The notes under the pieces: generated by a model | The model's input: only the letters and a program-made list of their open reading frames with translations | Database searches by the model: none | Told to the model about the DNA's origin: nothing | Source: CAZGSG01 sp964528095 | GTDB taxonomy: Bacteria > Bacteroidota > Bacteroidia > Chitinophagales > Chitinophagaceae | Direction of reading: 5' to 3' | DNA: 29,652 bases | NCBI GenBank assembly: GCA_964528095.1 | Contig: CAZGSG010000027.1 | Coordinates: 1 to 29,652, forward strand | Made by a program: the position numbers and the translations under genes | Shown here: piece by piece, positions 1-6,966 of the stretch | Position numbering within the stretch: the first letter of the stretch is position 1 | Layout: each line of letters begins with the position of its first letter

Positions 1-1
1 T

Positions 2-946
2 GCCGGTGTAATGAAAACATTACAGGATGCAGGCGCAATGGAATACACTACAATCGTTGCGGCATCTGCATCAGACCCTGCTCCTTTGCAGTTCTACGCA
101 CCTTTTGCCGGAGCAGCTATTGGCGAGTTCTTCCGTGATACCGGACGTCCTGCACTGATCATCTATGATGATCTTTCAAAACAAGCGGTTGCTTATCGCG
201 AGGTATCCCTCTTGTTGCGTCGCCCTCCAGGCCGTGAAGCATATCCTGGTGACGTATTCTATCTGCATAGTCGCTTATTGGAAAGAGCTGCGAAAGTGAT
301 CAACAATGATGCGATTGTAAAGGATATGAATGATCTTCCTGAATCTATCAAACACCTTGTAAAAGGTGGTGGATCGCTTACTGCCCTGCCAATCATCGAA
401 ACACAGGCGGGTGACGTATCTGCATACATTCCAACAAACGTTATCTCTATCACCGATGGACAGATATTCCTTGAGTCAAACCTGTTCTTATCCGGTATCC
501 GTCCTGCGATCAACGTAGGTATCTCGGTAAGCCGTGTGGGTGGTAATGCGCAGATCAAATCGATGAAAAAAGTTGCCGGTACACTTAAACTTGACCAGGC
601 TCTTTATCGTGAGCTGGAAGCGTTCTCTAAATTTGGTGGTGACCTGGATGCTGCTACGAAAAATGTAATTGATAAGGGAGCACGTAACGTGGAGATCCTG
701 AAACAACCTCAATATTCTCCATTTGCAGTAGAAAAACAGGTTGCTATCATTTACCTCGGTACCAATGGTTACATCAAAGATGTAGCGGTTAAAAGAGTAA
801 AAGAATTTGAAGAACACTTCCTCATGGAAATGGACAACAAATTACCAGAAGTAATGGCAGAGTTCAAAAAGGGAAATCTTCCCGAAGATGGACTAAAGAA
901 AATGGTTGATCTGGCAAACTCGATCATTCCTCAGTACAAAGCCTGA
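2..946 (+). CDS. atpA: F0F1 ATP synthase subunit alpha, 3' part
   Basis: This is the C-terminal 314 residues of the alpha subunit of the F1 ATP synthase head, which forms the alpha3-beta3 hexamer that couples proton flow to ATP synthesis. The reading frame is open to the left edge of the window, so the start and the Walker A region lie outside. Visible family hallmarks are the stretch PFAGAAIGEFFRDTGRPAL, the Walker B region ALIIYDDLSKQAVAYRE and the segment LLLRRPPGREAYPGDVFYLH with its conserved arginines, followed by the all-helical C-terminal domain ending at a TGA. The C-terminus looks intact. A hairpin terminator follows directly. In many Bacteroidota atpA is followed by atpG, but here the next gene is a TonB receptor. 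Identification is certain; the 5' end is simply cut by the window. Confidence 0.97.
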   Translation, partial: AGVMKTLQDAGAMEYTTIVAASASDPAPLQFYAPFAGAAIGEFFRDTGRPALIIYDDLSKQAVAYREVSLLLRRPPGREAYPGDVFYLHSRLLERAAKVINNDAIVKDMNDLPESIKHLVKGGGSLTALPIIETQAGDVSAYIPTNVISITDGQIFLESNLFLSGIRPAINVGISVSRVGGNAQIKSMKKVAGTLKLDQALYRELEAFSKFGGDLDAATKNVIDKGARNVEILKQPQYSPFAVEKQVAIIYLGTNGYIKDVAVKRVKEFEEHFLMEMDNKLPEVMAEFKKGNLPEDGLKKMVDLANSIIPQYKA

Positions 947-966
947 TAAGTTCAAGCATATAATTT

Positions 967-996
967 AAAGCGGTTCAGTAATGAGCCGCTTTTTTT
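967..996 (+). terminator. Rho-independent terminator of atpA
   Basis: An 11-bp stem (AAAGCGGTTCA pairing with TGAGCCGCTTT, one G-U wobble) encloses a GTAA loop and runs into a tract of seven T residues. It lies 20 bases after the atpA stop. This is a textbook intrinsic terminator and marks the end of the ATP synthase transcript. Confidence 0.9.
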
Positions 997-1150
997 GTGC
1001 CGGGCTGTAGTGCTACTATGATCACCTGTTGCGTCGCACACTTCAAGGTTCCGTTCGCTGCTCAGCACATGGCAAAGCCCTGGCCTGCCTTATCGTACTC
1101 CTTCAGTTCAGACACAGACATCAGCGAAGGGCAAAAAGATCAAAAATCAA

Positions 1151-1182
1151 TTTGGTTTATATTGTAAACTACTTTATGTTTG
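1151..1182 (+). promoter_or_regulatory. Bacteroidota-type promoter of the TonB receptor operon
   Basis: TTTG at 1151-1154 and a perfect TAnnTTTG match (TATGTTTG) at 1175-1182 are separated by 20 bases, which fits the -33/-7 spacing of the Bacteroidota housekeeping sigma factor. Transcription would begin about 5-8 bases after 1182, giving a leader of about 20 bases before the ATG at 1209. The in-frame ATG at 1176 lies inside the -7 box, so it cannot be the start of a message made from this promoter. Confidence 0.7.
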
Positions 1183-1208
1183 TGAAGGCATCCCAAATTA
1201 ACTTATTT

Positions 1209-3452
1209 ATGAAACAATTTTTTTCAGTTCTGGTGGCCATGTTTTTGGTTCAGTCGATAATGGGGCAGGTCACAATAAAAGGGCAGGTAAAGGATAATAA
1301 ATCCAAACCGCTGGCTGGTATAAGCATTGCTATAAAAGACAGCTATGATGGTGCAACCACTGATTCCCTGGGCAATTTTTCTTTCAGCACCACTGAAAAG
1401 GGAGAACAGTTGTTGACAGCTACAGCGATTGGCTATAAATCCTTTGAACAAAAAATAAAACTGGATGGCGCGCCCATCGATCTTAATATCGTTATAAAAG
1501 AAGAGATCACAGAACTGAGAGCGGTGGTGATCAGTGCGGGAACCTTCGAGGCCAGCGATCGCAAAAGGGCAGGAGTTGTACTGGATCCCATTGATGTAGT
1601 AACGACTGCCAGTGCTAACGGCGATATTACTGGTGCATTAAAAACACTACCCGGCGCACAACAGGTAGGTGAAAGCGAAGGTCTTTTTGTGCGTGGAGGA
1701 ACGGCTGCCGAGACAAAAACATTTATAGACGGCACACTTGTCAATAATTTCTTTTTCAGCAGTGTGCCGAATATCGCCCAGTTTGGAAGGTTCTCTCCTT
1801 TTCTGTTCAAAGGAACTGTGTTCAGTACAGGAGGTTATTCCGCATTATATGGCCAGGCTCTTTCCTCCGCGCTGATCCTTGAGTCGATCGACCTGCCTGA
1901 ACAATCCTCCGCGAGTATTGGTATTACTGTGCTCGGAGGCAATGCAGGTTACCAGCAATTATCGAAAGATAAAAAATCGTCATGGGGTGCAAATTATTCT
2001 TATACAGACCTGGGACTTGCTTTTGGTATCATTAAACAAAAACAGGACTATTCAAGGGCTCCGGTCTATCATAATGGCGATGCAAATTTCCGGATCAAAA
2101 CTTCCAAAACGGGAATACTAAAATACTATGGATACTTCAGCACCAGTAAACTCGGATTTACAACTAATAGTATAGATACTATCGGTTACCTTGACAAATT
2201 TGCTATTGGCAATACAAACATGTATCATAACCTGGCATGGAAAGAGAGTTTTGGCCGCTGGAAACTCAACACCGGTATTTCTTATACCAATAATAAAGAT
2301 GATATAGATGGCTCATTGCAGGATGCGAATAAACAAGATGTACAGTTAACAGGCCTCGAGTTCAAAGATTTTTCGGTTGACACTAAAGGCAATTATTTTA
2401 ATGCCAAGGCCGTACTGGAAAGAAAACTAAAAGGACTTAGCGCAGTTCGTTTTGGAGGTGAATTTAATTATACAAATGATAAAGTAACCTATACGGCATA
2501 TAATGGACAGCAATACCCGGCCAACCTGCAGGGAAATATAAAGGCTGCTTTTGGCGAAACTGATATTTATATAACCAATGATATTGCCGCCAAGGCCGGA
2601 GTACGGGTAGAACACTCTTCATTACTGGATAAAACAAATATTGCACCCAGGGTTTCACTTGCTTATAAATTAAGTAAAGGAGCGCAGGCCTCCCTGGCAT
2701 ATGGTATATTTTACCAGGACCCGGAACGAAAATACCTTCCTTCGGTAAATGCCCTTGATTTCATGAAGGCCACGCACTATATCGCTCAATACCAAAAAGT
2801 GCTCAACCAGCAAACCTTCCGGGCGGAGATATTTTATAAAAAATACCACAATCTTATAAAAACAAGTACTGGTGTAACCGGGGAGACAGCGATCAATAAC
2901 AATGGTTTTGGTGATGCGAAAGGGATCGAGTTTTTCTGGAGAGATAAAAAAACGATTAAGAACCTGGATTACTGGATCTCTTATTCCTACCTGGATACAA
3001 AACGTGATTTTTTGAATTTTCCTTATGCCACACAGCCCAATTTTGCGGCGAAACATACTGCCTCATTCGTGGTGAAAAAGTTTGTAACTGGCATTAAATC
3101 CAATTTTAACGCTTCGTATAACTATACCAGCGGACGGCCTTATTATAATATTCAGTATGATGGCAGCCAGTATAAATTCAATGATATGGGTAAGATACCT
3201 GATTACCATAATGTGAGTTTTTCTATCAATTACCTGCCTTCAATTGGTAAAAAGGATGCTAAATCATTTGCTGTATATGTATTGCAGGTGAGCAATATCT
3301 TTAACATCAAACAAACATATGGTTACCAGTATTCTTACAATGGGTATAGAAAGGAAGCAATTGTACCTCCTTCCCGCATGTTTGTATTCATTGGCGCATT
3401 TATCAGCTTTGGAGTGGATAGGAGCGATGAAGTGATCAATAATGGTTTATAA
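1209..3452 (+). CDS. TonB-dependent outer membrane receptor
   Basis: This 747-residue protein is an outer membrane beta-barrel receptor that would import a ligand using energy from the TonB-ExbBD complex. The ATG at 1209 gives a clean signal peptide (MKQFFSVLVAMFLVQSIMGQ); the frame is open back to 1029, but a promoter match lies between. Residues about 21-105 form a carboxypeptidase-regulatory-like beta-sandwich (starting VTIKGQVKDN), common in Bacteroidota receptors. A plug domain follows (about 115-235, including LFVRGGTAAETKTFIDGT and GYSALYGQALSSALILES), then a barrel rich in alternating aromatic strands that ends near the C-terminus. No SusD-like lipoprotein is adjacent, so it is not a typical SusCD glycan importer. 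The ligand cannot be told from the sequence; iron chelates, metals or peptides are possible. It heads a rightward gene run. Confidence 0.92.
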   Translation: MKQFFSVLVAMFLVQSIMGQVTIKGQVKDNKSKPLAGISIAIKDSYDGATTDSLGNFSFSTTEKGEQLLTATAIGYKSFEQKIKLDGAPIDLNIVIKEEITELRAVVISAGTFEASDRKRAGVVLDPIDVVTTASANGDITGALKTLPGAQQVGESEGLFVRGGTAAETKTFIDGTLVNNFFFSSVPNIAQFGRFSPFLFKGTVFSTGGYSALYGQALSSALILESIDLPEQSSASIGITVLGGNAGYQQLSKDKKSSWGANYSYTDLGLAFGIIKQKQDYSRAPVYHNGDANFRIKTSKTGILKYYGYFSTSKLGFTTNSIDTIGYLDKFAIGNTNMYHNLAWKESFGRWKLNTGISYTNNKDDIDGSLQDANKQDVQLTGLEFKDFSVDTKGNYFNAKAVLERKLKGLSAVRFGGEFNYTNDKVTYTAYNGQQYPANLQGNIKAAFGETDIYITNDIAAKAGVRVEHSSLLDKTNIAPRVSLAYKLSKGAQASLAYGIFYQDPERKYLPSVNALDFMKATHYIAQYQKVLNQQTFRAEIFYKKYHNLIKTSTGVTGETAINNNGFGDAKGIEFFWRDKKTIKNLDYWISYSYLDTKRDFLNFPYATQPNFAAKHTASFVVKKFVTGIKSNFNASYNYTSGRPYYNIQYDGSQYKFNDMGKIPDYHNVSFSINYLPSIGKKDAKSFAVYVLQVSNIFNIKQTYGYQYSYNGYRKEAIVPPSRMFVFIGAFISFGVDRSDEVINNGL

Positions 3453-3469
3453 AATATATCTTCAACAAA

Positions 3470-3763
3470 ATGGAAAATAACATACACATGCATGAAGATC
3501 GTGATCCAAAACTTTGGGAGATTGCGAAGAGAAGAGCCTCTTTTAAATCAAACCTGATCACGTACTTAATCGTCAATGCTTTTTTGTGGGGGCTTTGGTA
3601 TTTTACTGGGGCAAGAACATATTACGGTAGCTGGCCATGGCCGGTATGGCCAACAGCAGGATGGGGTATAGGACTGATCTTTCATTATTTCGGAGCTTAT
3701 ATCTACCCGGAAGCCAATTCTGTAGAAAGGGAGTATGATAAATTAAAACGTAAACAAGGATAA
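3470..3763 (+). CDS. Small 2TM-domain membrane protein
   Basis: This 97-residue protein has a charged N-terminal helix (residues 1-25, ending KRRASFKSN), a first membrane span at about 26-46 (LITYLIVNAFLWGLWYFTGA), a tryptophan- and proline-rich turn (YYGSWPWPVWPTAGWGIG), a second span at about 62-84 and a charged tail. That layout matches the 2TM domain family of Bacteroidota, often found alone or fused to histidine kinases of the LytS type. Its molecular function is not known. It starts 17 bases after the TonB receptor stop, so it is probably in the same transcript. Confidence 0.8.
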   Translation: MENNIHMHEDRDPKLWEIAKRRASFKSNLITYLIVNAFLWGLWYFTGARTYYGSWPWPVWPTAGWGIGLIFHYFGAYIYPEANSVEREYDKLKRKQG

Positions 3764-3784
3764 CAAAACAATAAATTGTATAAA

Positions 3785-4429
3785 ATGAAAAAGATATGTT
3801 TATTAGCGATGGTATCACTATGTATAATGGTGGTAAACGCACAAAGTGAAAAATTCGTAAAAGCCATGGAGCCCAAGGTTGCTGCAATAGATACGACCCG
3901 CAGCATAGCTGGTCTTACAGAGCTGGCAAACTCGTTTGAACGAATTGCAAATGCTGAAAAAGATCAATGGCTGCCATTTTATTATGCAGCCTTGGCCAAT
4001 ACGAATATTGGATATGTACAGTCGCAGAGTGGTAATGTATCTGTTGTTGATGTAATAGCAGATAAAGCAGAAGGGCTGTTAAAAACCGCTGAATCCCTGA
4101 AAAAAGACAATTCGGAAATTCAATGTTTGAAAAAAATGATCATCACCCTTCGTGTTATGGTTGATCCTATGAACAGGTACCAGGATCTTGCCAAAGCAAG
4201 CGAAGCTCTTGAACTGGCTAAAAAATTAGATTCTTCTAATCCGAGAATATACCTGTTGGAAGGTCAGGATAAATTTTTTACACCCGAACAATTTGGTGGA
4301 AGTAAGACAGAAGGAAAAAAATTATTTGAAGAAGCGATAAAGAAATTCGAAACATTTAAGCCAGCAAGTACGATAGATCCCTCCTGGGGCCTGGGACAAG
4401 CCAAATATTTCGTTTCACAAGCACAGTAA
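3785..4429 (+). CDS. Secreted helical-repeat (TPR-like) protein of unknown function
   Basis: This 214-residue protein begins with a clear signal peptide (MKKICLLAMVSLCIMVVNAQ), so it should be periplasmic or exported. The rest is almost all helical, with amphipathic helix pairs such as LFEEAIKKFETFKP and ASEALELAKKLDSSNPRIYLLEG, the latter close to the TPR consensus around an S/N-P turn. The ATG at 3785 is preferred over an in-frame TTG at 3776 because the signal peptide starts there. It follows the 2TM gene by 21 bases and is probably co-transcribed with it. It may act as an accessory or scaffold protein for the upstream receptor, but nothing in the sequence proves this. Confidence 0.78.
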   Translation: MKKICLLAMVSLCIMVVNAQSEKFVKAMEPKVAAIDTTRSIAGLTELANSFERIANAEKDQWLPFYYAALANTNIGYVQSQSGNVSVVDVIADKAEGLLKTAESLKKDNSEIQCLKKMIITLRVMVDPMNRYQDLAKASEALELAKKLDSSNPRIYLLEGQDKFFTPEQFGGSKTEGKKLFEEAIKKFETFKPASTIDPSWGLGQAKYFVSQAQ

Positions 4430-4446
4430 CACATCAAATTAACGCG

Positions 4447-4473
4447 TTTGCCGGCAATATAATTGCCGGCAAA
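4447..4473. promoter_or_regulatory. Perfect 12-bp inverted repeat between genes
   Basis: TTTGCCGGCAAT (4447-4458) and ATTGCCGGCAAA (4462-4473) are perfect inverted copies separated by three bases. The element starts 17 bases after the stop at 4429 and ends 13 bases before the ATG at 4487. It is followed by TTTT, so it could terminate or attenuate the receptor transcript, but the T tract is short and sits after AAA. Its position directly before a membrane-protein/winged-helix regulator cassette makes an operator another possibility. Confidence 0.6.
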
Positions 4474-4486
4474 TTTTACATTTAAT

Positions 4487-5083
4487 ATGACTGCAATGCA
4501 AGACCAGGATTTCTCTGCCGAACAAAGCCTGAAGGTCATTCAATCGATGATTGAAAAGGCCAAGGAAGATCTCTCTATGAATGCTTTCTTTTATTTGCTA
4601 TGGGGTTGGCTTATATTCATTGCGGCAATAGCGCAATATGTGTTATTGGTTATTGTGCAATACCCCAAACATTACCTGGTGTGGATGTTGATGTGGGTCG
4701 GCGCAATTGTTAGTATAGTGTATGGCATACGTGCAGAGAAAAAACCCAAGGTTGTCACTTATATGGGTGAATCGATGATGTATTTCGGATTGGGTACTGG
4801 TATTAGTTTCACTATCCTTTCGTGGATCATCAGCTATAATAATCTTTGGTTGTATGCCTTTCCGGTCTATCTTGTATTGTATGGATTTGGTTCATTCATA
4901 GGTGGCGCGATCCTTCGGTTTTCAGTTCTGCGCTGGTCAGCAGCGGCATGTTGGGTAATAGCCGCGGTATCTGTGCTGGTGGAATACCAGTTTCAACTTC
5001 TATTAATGGCGTTATCTGTTTTGGTTGCTTATATTATACCCGGATATTTGTTGCAGAACAAACATAAAAAGCAAATGCTTTGA
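4487..5083 (+). CDS. Polytopic membrane protein, first of a paralogous pair
   Basis: This is a protein of 198 residues (195 if the ATG at 4496 is used). An acidic amphipathic N-terminal segment (EQSLKVIQSMIEKAKED) precedes about six hydrophobic spans. It ends with ALSVLVAYIIPGYLLQNK and a short basic tail. The next gene has the same plan and shares the motifs SMI-KAK near the N-terminus, LYGF and GAI--RF in the middle, and LLL-ALS---A--IPG-LL at the end, so the two are paralogs. I do not recognise an assigned function. The context (paralog 2 bases downstream, then a winged-helix regulator overlapping that) suggests a self-regulated membrane module. A TTG at 4463 lies inside the inverted repeat and is not a plausible start. 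Confidence 0.75.
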   Translation: MTAMQDQDFSAEQSLKVIQSMIEKAKEDLSMNAFFYLLWGWLIFIAAIAQYVLLVIVQYPKHYLVWMLMWVGAIVSIVYGIRAEKKPKVVTYMGESMMYFGLGTGISFTILSWIISYNNLWLYAFPVYLVLYGFGSFIGGAILRFSVLRWSAAACWVIAAVSVLVEYQFQLLLMALSVLVAYIIPGYLLQNKHKKQML

Positions 5084-5085
5084 AC

Positions 5086-5754
5086 ATGGAAGAAAAAAAA
5101 ATCTCTGAAAAGGAAAGCCTTGAGCTGATCACCTCCATGATCAACAAGGCAAAAAACTCCTATCATGATACCGGGTTGGGAGCCATCCTATGGGGTACAG
5201 TAATAGCTATTTGCTCATTAATTAAATTCGCAGAAATACATTTCGGTTTCGAGCTGCCGGTAGATATTTATTGGCTTTCCTTTGTCGCTATTATCCCTCA
5301 AATCATGTTTTCTATCAGGGAAAGAAAAGAGCGTATAGTAAGATCACATAACGATGTGGTGATGGATTACCTGTGGCTTGCGTTTGGCATCTGCATATTC
5401 TTATTAATACATGCAAACTCAGGTGTCTTTCACTTCTTGAATCAGCTACAGGGTGATTACAGGCAACTTGCCGGAAAGTCGCATTCTTTTGAATTTTCTG
5501 ATCACGTTCTTTCTTATTTCCTGATGCTTTATGGTTTCCCAACATTTGTGACCGGCGCGATCATGCAATTCAGGCCTATGTTTTTAGGCGGTATATTCTG
5601 TTGGATTTGCAGTGCCGTTTGTGTTTATACTAATATTGAGATCGACTTATTGCTAACAGCTCTTTCAGCTATTTTTGCCTGGCTTATTCCAGGTATGTTA
5701 TTAAGAAAAAGATATCTCCGTACAAAATCAAACAGGGAAATATTGGATGTTTAA
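5086..5754 (+). CDS. Polytopic membrane protein, second of a paralogous pair
   Basis: This 222-residue protein begins with a charged amphipathic helix (MEEKKISEKESLELITSMIN), then has about six predicted membrane spans and a basic tail (LLRKRYLRTKSNRE). It is a divergent paralog of the preceding gene: same length class, same N-terminal SMI-KAK motif, same LYGFPTFVTGAIMQFRP-type central motif and same LLLTALSAIFAWLIPGMLL ending. Its ATG lies 2 bases after the upstream stop, and its 3' end overlaps the next gene by 8 bases, so all three should be translationally coupled. Function is unknown. A structural or sensory role in the inner membrane is an inference from topology only. Confidence 0.77.
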   Translation: MEEKKISEKESLELITSMINKAKNSYHDTGLGAILWGTVIAICSLIKFAEIHFGFELPVDIYWLSFVAIIPQIMFSIRERKERIVRSHNDVVMDYLWLAFGICIFLLIHANSGVFHFLNQLQGDYRQLAGKSHSFEFSDHVLSYFLMLYGFPTFVTGAIMQFRPMFLGGIFCWICSAVCVYTNIEIDLLLTALSAIFAWLIPGMLLRKRYLRTKSNREILDV

Positions 5755-6034
5755 AGACCTTGATCCCATATTACATTCGCAACTTAGACTGGCAGTGATG
5801 TCGCTCCTGATTAGTGTGAAAGAGGCCGAGTTTACTTTTTTAAAAGAGAAGACAGCTTCTACAGCAGGCAACCTCAGTGTACAAATACAGAAACTGAAGG
5901 ATGCAGGGTATATCGATGTCGTTAAACAATTCAAGGACAATTATCCGCAGACCATCTGTAAAATAACCCTGTCGGGTATTAGAGCATTTGAAGTATATGT
6001 AAAAAACCTGCAGTCTTATCTCAACCAGAAGTAG
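5747..6034 (+). CDS. Small winged-helix DNA-binding transcriptional regulator
   Basis: This 95-residue protein consists of essentially one winged helix-turn-helix domain. The order is helix (DPILHSQLRLAVMSLLISV), helix (FTFLKEKTAST), recognition helix (AGNLSVQIQKLKDAGYIDVV) and wing (KQFKDNYPQTICKITLSGIRAFEVYVKNL). This matches the MarR/ArsR-like single-domain regulators of Bacteroidota (winged-helix DNA-binding domain, PF13601 type) that usually sit next to a small integral membrane protein. It has no obvious metal-binding cysteines. It overlaps the second membrane gene by 8 bases, so the two are translated together. A likely role is repression of its own operon. The inverted repeat at 4447-4473 is the nearest candidate operator, though that link is inferred from position only. 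Confidence 0.85.
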   Translation: MFKDLDPILHSQLRLAVMSLLISVKEAEFTFLKEKTASTAGNLSVQIQKLKDAGYIDVVKQFKDNYPQTICKITLSGIRAFEVYVKNLQSYLNQK

Positions 6035-6044
6035 ATTGATAAAA

Positions 6045-6073
6045 AGACAGCCCCGGGGAACCGGGGCTGTTTC
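6045..6073. terminator. Bidirectional intrinsic terminator
   Basis: A perfect 10-bp GC-rich stem (ACAGCCCCGG with CCGGGGCTGT) has a GGAA loop. On the plus strand it is followed by TTCTC, on the minus strand by CTTTTT. It lies 12 bases after the winged-helix gene stop and would also stop the leftward transcript coming from 6677, so it serves two convergent units. Confidence 0.82.
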
Positions 6074-6113
6074 TCAATTGTACTCTAAGTATATGTGATC
6101 AATGGATCACCCC

Positions 6114-6251
6114 TCAAAATTTTCGCTGATTCCGGATGGGTTGTAAGGCCGGTTGCGGTAATGATCTTTGTTTGGCTGGCTGTACAAGCTGCTTTAGTAC
6201 TTTTTTAAGGCGATCATATTGTTCTTTCCAGCCTGGTGTAGTTCCTGCCAT
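6114..6251 (-). CDS. Possible small basic protein (45 residues)
   Basis: This reverse-strand ORF starts with ATG 15 bases after the stop of the secreted protein at 6267-6677. It encodes a short N-terminal turn (MAGTTPGW), one amphipathic basic helix (KEQYDRLKKVLKQLVQPAKQ) and a polar tail, ending at a TGA before the bidirectional terminator at 6045-6073. Position in the same leftward transcript and a sensible helical composition support it; length and lack of a recognised family argue for caution. I know no function. The overlapping plus-strand ORF at 6136-6327 is cysteine-rich and compositionally implausible. Confidence 0.4.
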   Translation of the reverse strand: MAGTTPGWKEQYDRLKKVLKQLVQPAKQRSLPQPALQPIRNQRKF

Positions 6252-6266
6252 GATTAATTTGTTTAA

Positions 6267-6677
6267 TTATTTATCAATTTTGCTGGCAGCATTTATGCTG
6301 ATCACCTTCGAAAATTCGAAAGTCTGATCTTTATAAATGATCTTTAAGCGATACGAGGTCGTTTTTGATTTCGCCTTTTCATAAAATTGGTAACTGTCCG
6401 TGTTCTCTTTATCAGTACCAAATACAAGTGCGGCAGTGGTGAAGTTTTTGCCGTCTGAACTTCTTTGTAGTTCAAACATACCTGCTTGCTGATTTTCTGC
6501 GATTGTCCAGTTCAACAAGATCTTTTCATTCTGAATGCTGCCGTCAAAACTGATCAGCTTTACTGGTTGTGAGATAAAAGTGCTGGCTGTAAAAGGGAAG
6601 ATTTGCCGGGCCATAAGTGGTTGGTGGAAGGCCAGGCTGGTGATGGCTGATAAAAGGGCGATAAAAATTGTTTTCAT
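6267..6677 (-). CDS. Secreted protein with a stand-alone pre-sorting (fibronectin-like) module
   Basis: This 136-residue protein has a signal peptide (residues 1-23, through QPLMA) and then a single beta-sandwich module with the motifs LISFDGSIQNEKILLNWTI, FELQRSSDGKNFTT and YRLKIIYKDQTFEFSKVIS. The same module lies immediately before the T9SS sorting domain in the large secreted proteins of this window (compare LNWTTSREDKNVKFLIERSTDG). Here it ends in INAASKIDK without any sorting domain, so the protein should stay in the periplasm unless another signal exists. It may be a remnant of a larger T9SS cargo protein or a small periplasmic protein in its own right. The reading frame is intact and starts at a standard ATG. 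Confidence 0.7.
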   Translation of the reverse strand: MKTIFIALLSAITSLAFHQPLMARQIFPFTASTFISQPVKLISFDGSIQNEKILLNWTIAENQQAGMFELQRSSDGKNFTTAALVFGTDKENTDSYQFYEKAKSKTTSYRLKIIYKDQTFEFSKVISINAASKIDK

Positions 6678-6790
6678 TTTCGGGCGATGAACGATTTGTT
6701 ATGTAAAAATTCATAGAAATACCGGATAACAGAATCAGTTCAGTCGGATGCGAAAGGCCAGTTTTGGCCTATTTCCAGTCAGAGTGGTAA

Positions 6791-6804
6791 TATTTCCGGA
6801 AATA
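6791..6804. promoter_or_regulatory. 14-bp perfect palindrome in a divergent intergenic region
   Basis: TATTTCCGGAAATA is its own reverse complement. A further half-site, CTATTTCC, lies at 6769-6776 in direct orientation with the palindrome's left arm. The site sits between the leftward secreted-protein gene (start 6677) and the rightward ABC transporter operon (start 6967), the usual place for an operator. No regulator gene is directly adjacent. The rest of 6678-6966 holds only a -7-like box at 6943-6950. Confidence 0.45.
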
Positions 6805-6942
6805 GCCTAGCGTATTTTTTCGTACAGTAATGTGGTTTTCCGAATCCTTAACAAACGTAGTATTTCGTTTGATTATTTGCAAGTTTATTGTAAAATATAT
6901 TTTAAAAACCCTCAAAACATTCATTTTCAAGGCTAAGCTCAA

Positions 6943-6950
6943 TACCTTTG
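6943..6950 (+). promoter_or_regulatory. -7 promoter element of the ABC transporter operon
   Basis: TACCTTTG is a perfect TAnnTTTG match 16 bases upstream of the ATG at 6967. A clear TTTG is not present at the expected -33 distance; only a TTTT at 6924-6927 is near. The leader would be short, about 10 bases. Confidence 0.5.
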
Positions 6951-6966
6951 CTCATAAACCCAGTGC

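Noticed and set aside
1029..1208. N-terminal extension of the TonB receptor frame back to 1029
   Set aside because: The extra residues are arginine- and cysteine-rich and not signal-like, and a full promoter match lies at 1151-1182; the ATG at 1209 opens a proper signal peptide.
1209..3763. SusC/SusD polysaccharide utilisation locus
   Set aside because: No SusD-like lipoprotein, glycoside hydrolase or sugar regulator is next to the receptor.
6136..6327. Plus-strand 63-residue ORF, cysteine-rich at its start
   Set aside because: It overlaps the end of a convincing secreted protein on the other strand and has an implausible composition with no homolog type that I recognise.
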